A stretch of 24,567 nucleotides of DNA from JBCCQL01 sp039414355. Lineage in GTDB: Bacteria > Planctomycetota > Planctomycetia > Pirellulales > Lacipirellulaceae. Within the stretch, counting starts at the first letter, position 1. Every line of letters begins with the position of its first letter. This document shows positions 21,971 to 24,567 of this stretch, in pieces. The stretch covers positions 1-24,567 of the forward strand of contig JBCDJN010000075.1 of NCBI GenBank assembly GCA_039414355.1. Reading direction: 5' to 3'. The notes under the pieces are model-generated. The model was given only the letters and a program-made list of their open reading frames with translations. It had not been told where the DNA came from and searched no databases. The translations under genes were made by a program, and so were the position numbers.

Positions 21971-22855
21971 CTAGATCAGGCCGTAGTCACTCAGCGACTG
22001 GCGCAACGCCGGTTGCAGCGACTCCTCCAGACGCGTCATCGGCAGCAGCAGCTCGCCCGAGTCGCGGCCCAGCATCGCCATCGCCGCCTTGATGGGGATG
22101 GGGTTCGTCGAGAGGCCGAGCAGGTCGCGGCAGAGCGGGAAGAGCTTGTGGTGCAGGCGGCGGGCCTCGGCGAAGTCGCCCGCGTCGGCGGCCTTGACCA
22201 GGGCCAGCATGTCTCCAGGCACCAGGTTGCCCACCACGGACACCACGCCCCGCCCGCCAATGGCCATCAGCGGCAGGGTCATGCTGTCGTCTCCGCTGAG
22301 CACCGTTAGGTCCGTGGCGGAAATGATCTGCGATGCTTGGTCGACGGCGCCGGTCGCCTCTTTGACCATCGCAATGTTCTCGCACTCCGCCAGGCGGATG
22401 ACGGTCTCCGGCTCCACGTTGCGGCCCGTTCGGCCCGGGATGTTGTAGACGCACTGCGGCAGGCCCGTCTCCTCGGCGAGCCGCTTGAAGTGCTCGTACA
22501 AGCCTTGTTGCGTGGGCTTGTTGTAGTAGGGCGCCACCTGCAGGGCGGCGTCGGCGCCGGCGCGCTCGGCGAACTGCGTCAGCCGCAGCGCCTCAGCGGT
22601 GCTGTTGGAGCCGACGCCGGGCATCACCTTGATCCGCCCCGCCGCCTTCTCGATGACGAAGGCGATCACGCGCTCGTGCTCTTCGTGCGAGAGCGTCGGC
22701 GATTCGCCCGTGGTGCCCACGGGGCAGAGGCCCGTGGTGCCCGCGGCGATCTGGAACTCGATCTGTTCGGCGAACACGCCGTAGTCGACCTGGCCATCCT
22801 TGATCGGCGTGACCAGAGCCACGGAGACGCCGGCAAACGCTTCGCCACGAGTCAT
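21971..22855 (-). CDS. dapA: 4-hydroxy-tetrahydrodipicolinate synthase
   Basis: DapA condenses pyruvate with aspartate semialdehyde in lysine and meso-diaminopimelate synthesis. The 294-aa length is normal. The Schiff-base Lys165 lies in IAMVKEATG; T48-T49 in PVGTTGESPTL, Y111 in APYYNKPTQQG, and Y137 and R142 in VYNIPGRTG make the full catalytic set with the usual E. coli offset of four. With all these residues present, DapA is preferred over other aldolases of the fold such as NanA or KDG aldolase. The start at ATG 22855 gives MTRGEAFAGVSVALVTP, the normal first strand. A GATACT -10-like box lies just upstream. pdxJ is 98 nt upstream on the same strand. Confidence 0.95.
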   Translation of the reverse strand: MTRGEAFAGVSVALVTPIKDGQVDYGVFAEQIEFQIAAGTTGLCPVGTTGESPTLSHEEHERVIAFVIEKAAGRIKVMPGVGSNSTAEALRLTQFAERAGADAALQVAPYYNKPTQQGLYEHFKRLAEETGLPQCVYNIPGRTGRNVEPETVIRLAECENIAMVKEATGAVDQASQIISATDLTVLSGDDSMTLPLMAIGGRGVVSVVGNLVPGDMLALVKAADAGDFAEARRLHHKLFPLCRDLLGLSTNPIPIKAAMAMLGRDSGELLLPMTRLEESLQPALRQSLSDYGLI

Positions 22856-22953
22856 GTCAGAGCCTGTGCAGTATCCTAAGGAGCAACGCCCGCCGAACCG
22901 CCGGCGGGGTTGCAGTTGTCCGCAGCTTGGGGCGTGGTGTCAATCGCCCCGCC

Positions 22954-23685
22954 TCAGCCGCCTGCCGAAGCTTCGACAATGAGCCGCTTCATGTCGCGGA
23001 CCGCCTGCTCCAGGCCGACCATGATGGCCCGGGCGATGATGCTGTGGCCGATGTTCAGTTCGCCCATGCCGGGCAGCGCCGCCACCGGCTTAACGTTGCG
23101 GTAGGTGAGACCGTGACCGGAGTGCAGCGTCAGCCCGGCGGCGATGACCGCGGCAGACGCCTCGGCGAGGGCGCCCAGCTCGTCGCCGCCGCGGTGCTTG
23201 AGGGCGGCCTCGGCGTAGCGGCCGGTGTGAAGCTCGGCGGCGTCGGCGCCCAGGGCGGCGGTCGCATCGATCTGGCGAGGGTCGGGGTCGATGAATAGGC
23301 TCACCACCACGCCCGCGTCCTTGAATCGCTTCACCACATCGCCGAGGCGGTCTCCGCCGCCGGCGACATCCAGCCCGCCTTCGGTGGTCACTTCTTCGCG
23401 GCGCTCGGGAACCAGCGTCACCTGGTGCGGCGCCGACTCCACGGCGATCGTTACCACGTCTTCGGCACAGGCCAGCTCCAGGTTGACCGGCGCCGCCACC
23501 GTTTCCAGCAGGATCCGCAGGTCACGCTCCTGGATGTGCCGGCGGTCTTCGCGAAGGTGCAGCGTGATGCCGTCGGCGCCGCCCAGCTCGGCCAGCGTGG
23601 CGGCCCAAACCGGGTCGGGCTCGTTGGTCTGGCGGGCCTGGCGGACCGTGGCCACGTGATCGATGTTTACGCCGAGGGTCGCCAT
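22954..23685 (-). CDS. pdxJ: Pyridoxine 5'-phosphate synthase
   Basis: PdxJ joins deoxyxylulose 5-phosphate with 3-amino-2-oxopropyl phosphate in the DXP-dependent vitamin B6 route. The 243-aa product is a full-length TIM barrel. MATLGVNIDHVATVRQAR is the diagnostic N-terminus, with H43, R45 and H50 in GITLHLREDRRHIQERD. E70 lies in PVNLELA, and the phosphate-binding end has LHSGHGLTYRNV and ELNIGHSIIARA. Presence of pdxJ implies this organism uses the pdxA/pdxJ route rather than PdxS/PdxT. A short palindrome (23738-23750) lies about 53 nt upstream of the ATG. Confidence 0.96.
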   Translation of the reverse strand: MATLGVNIDHVATVRQARQTNEPDPVWAATLAELGGADGITLHLREDRRHIQERDLRILLETVAAPVNLELACAEDVVTIAVESAPHQVTLVPERREEVTTEGGLDVAGGGDRLGDVVKRFKDAGVVVSLFIDPDPRQIDATAALGADAAELHTGRYAEAALKHRGGDELGALAEASAAVIAAGLTLHSGHGLTYRNVKPVAALPGMGELNIGHSIIARAIMVGLEQAVRDMKRLIVEASAGG

Positions 23686-23737
23686 GCGGGTTTGGCCTTG
23701 GGCTGGCTAGCGAGCGGGAAATCGGGTTTGCGGGAGG

Positions 23738-23750
23738 GGTATTCAATACC
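23738..23750. promoter_or_regulatory. Perfect palindrome upstream of pdxJ, possible operator
   Basis: GGTATT-C-AATACC is a perfect 6+1+6 inverted repeat in a GC-rich gap between divergent pdxJ and the 111-aa gene. It is the most AT-rich spot there and has the form of a repressor site. No regulator was recognised. Confidence 0.4.
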
Positions 23751-23891
23751 GGCGGCCCGTGGCTGGCAACAAGCCGCCGCTCGGCGAAGGGCAGAAACCT
23801 CGCCGCTGGCGAGTGTTGTGCCGGTTGTGCGTGGAACGAAACACCTGCACAGGGGCCGGGCCGGGCGACCTTGGCCGCGTGGCAGGGCTAC

Positions 23892-23913
23892 ACTTCGGCG
23901 GGCCTCCCGAAGT
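23892..23913. repeat. Hairpin upstream of the 111-aa gene
   Basis: A perfect 7-bp stem ACTTCGG/CCGAAGT (23892-23898 with 23907-23913) closes an 8-nt loop, 61 nt before the ATG. Its function is unknown. Confidence 0.35.
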
Positions 23914-23973
23914 AACGACAGTGCAGACTGCCGCCGGCGCCTCTCCGCGATTCTCCAGCTGACGCCGCTCGCC

Positions 23974-24309
23974 ATGACCTGTCGCGAACTTGCCGAACAG
24001 ATCGAGACCCTGCAGCCGGAGGCTTCGCCGCAAGATGTCGCCCGGCTCTGCCTGCTGCTCTCCAACACGCATGAAGACCTGGCCGCGTTCCGGCAGCAGG
24101 CGACACTCCGCGAGGCGTGGAAGCAGACCGGCCTGCAGCTCCAACTGGCCACCGATCAACACGCGGCCATGACCGACGAGCTAGAGCAGCTCGCCCAAAG
24201 CGATCCGCAGTCGTTCACCAAGGAGCAGGTCTGGGTGCTGATCCGGGCCATCAAGGTGCAGAGCCAGATCCTGCAGCTCTACGTCGGCCACCCGCTGCTA
24301 GACGTCTAA
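23974..24309 (+). CDS. Helical protein of unknown function (111 aa)
   Basis: I do not recognise a named family. The start was set at ATG 23974 (MTCRELAEQIETLQPEAS); the frame stays open upstream but the composition there is not protein-like, and part of it lies antisense to pdxJ. The 111-aa product is soluble and almost entirely helical: CRELAEQIETL, DVARLCLLLSNTHEDLAAFRQQ, LREAWKQTGLQLQLATDQHAAMTDELEQLAQ, then EQVWVLIRAIKVQSQILQLYVG. Leucine/glutamine-rich heptads suggest a coiled coil or helical bundle that binds a partner. No ribosome site is visible. It converges on mgtE, with a hairpin between the two stops. Confidence 0.72.
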   Translation: MTCRELAEQIETLQPEASPQDVARLCLLLSNTHEDLAAFRQQATLREAWKQTGLQLQLATDQHAAMTDELEQLAQSDPQSFTKEQVWVLIRAIKVQSQILQLYVGHPLLDV

Positions 24310-24340
24310 GAGAAGTGGGCAAGTAGGCGGCAGGGATTAG

Positions 24341-24362
24341 CCGACGACCAACGCGTCGTCGG
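24341..24362. terminator. Hairpin between convergent genes
   Basis: A perfect 8-bp stem CCGACGAC/GTCGTCGG (24341-24348 with 24355-24362) closes a 6-nt loop, midway between the stops of the 111-aa gene and mgtE. There is no T-run on either side, so it may act as a weak bidirectional terminator. Confidence 0.45.
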
Positions 24363-24389
24363 AGTGCGTCGACCGTCGTCAACTCTCGG

Positions 24390-24567
24390 CTACCCCAACC
24401 CGCCAATGAGCGCCACGGCAACGCTCATGTAGATCACGATCCCGGCGATGTCGATGATGCCGGCGACGAACGGGTTACTCATCAGCGCCGGGTCGAGGCC
24501 CATCCGGCGGAACATCAGCGGCAGCAGGCCGCCGCACAGCGTGCCGCACAGCACGACCAGGATGAGC
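24390..24567 (-). CDS. mgtE: Magnesium transporter MgtE, C-terminal end (partial)
   Basis: The last 59 codons run in from the window edge and stop at TAG 24390-24392. The sequence LPLMFRRMGLDPALMSNPFVAGIIDIAGIVIYMSVAVAL holds the last two membrane helices of the MgtE channel, including the GLDPA..S.PF..TI.D..G.IYF-type motif whose aspartate helps form the Mg2+ pore. The N-terminal cytosolic and CBS sensor domains lie outside the window. Confidence 0.88.
   Translation of the reverse strand, partial: LILVVLCGTLCGGLLPLMFRRMGLDPALMSNPFVAGIIDIAGIVIYMSVAVALIGGLG

Noticed and set aside
23425..23973. Upstream extension of the 111-aa protein
   Set aside because: Part is antisense to pdxJ and the rest crosses the intergenic palindrome; the composition is not protein-like.

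Overview
The window is GC-rich bacterial chromosome. Several signs point to a planctomycete, probably of the Pirellulales/Lacipirellulaceae type. These are a sulfatase carrying both a dockerin-type repeat and a PEP-CTERM tail, small proteins of planctomycete style (a 72-aa lipoprotein, a 75-aa protein and a 111-aa protein), frequent GTG/TTG starts and few strong Shine-Dalgarno sites. This placement is inferred from gene content and style, not from a search. No prophage, transposase, CRISPR array, rRNA or tRNA was seen.

Layout. 1-860 (+): the 3' end of the housekeeping sigma factor (rpoD), then thioredoxin behind its own promoter and a leader of about 190 nt, closed by a strong bidirectional hairpin. 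870-5534 (-): an HU-family protein with a proline-rich tail, a small lipoprotein, pyrD, an unrecognised lower-GC ORF, trpS, a 75-aa protein and a TylF-like methyltransferase. 6138-15126 (-): a Bax-inhibitor-1 membrane protein, a LON-domain protein, folE, a large FAD/Fe-S oxidoreductase, moaD, moaE, moaA, a class V aminotransferase/cysteine desulfurase and a YkgJ-type cysteine-cluster protein. 15343-16703 (+): nth and dcd. 16653-20689 (-): the sulfatase, whose 3' end overlaps dcd, and an AAA ATPase. 21005-21958 (+): an HDOD protein. 21971-23685 (-): dapA and pdxJ. 23974-24309 (+): a 111-aa protein. 24390-24567 (-): the C-terminal end of MgtE.

Genes that work together. The oxidoreductase stop overlaps the moaD start (GTGA), moaE follows after 17 nt, and moaE and moaA overlap by 25 nt. 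This is a tightly coupled molybdopterin module. It is followed by a PLP enzyme of the desulfurase fold that could supply sulfur, and by a cysteine-cluster protein. The other genes are mostly single housekeeping functions: pyrimidine, folate/pterin, lysine and vitamin B6 synthesis, DNA repair, dUTP supply and tRNA charging.

The most unusual feature is not a protein. Five short intergenic arrays of tandem heptanucleotides occur, always four fixed plus three variable bases, and they fall into two word classes: CTTCNNN (2953-2987, 7789-7823, 7854-7888) and CAGCNNN (6045-6072, 16069-16110). They resemble in kind the heptameric STRR repeats known from filamentous cyanobacteria. Two of the CTTC arrays face each other between moaA and the aminotransferase. 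There they form a 19-bp inverted repeat (17/19) and, in the transcript, a canonical G-quadruplex motif that would compete with the stem.
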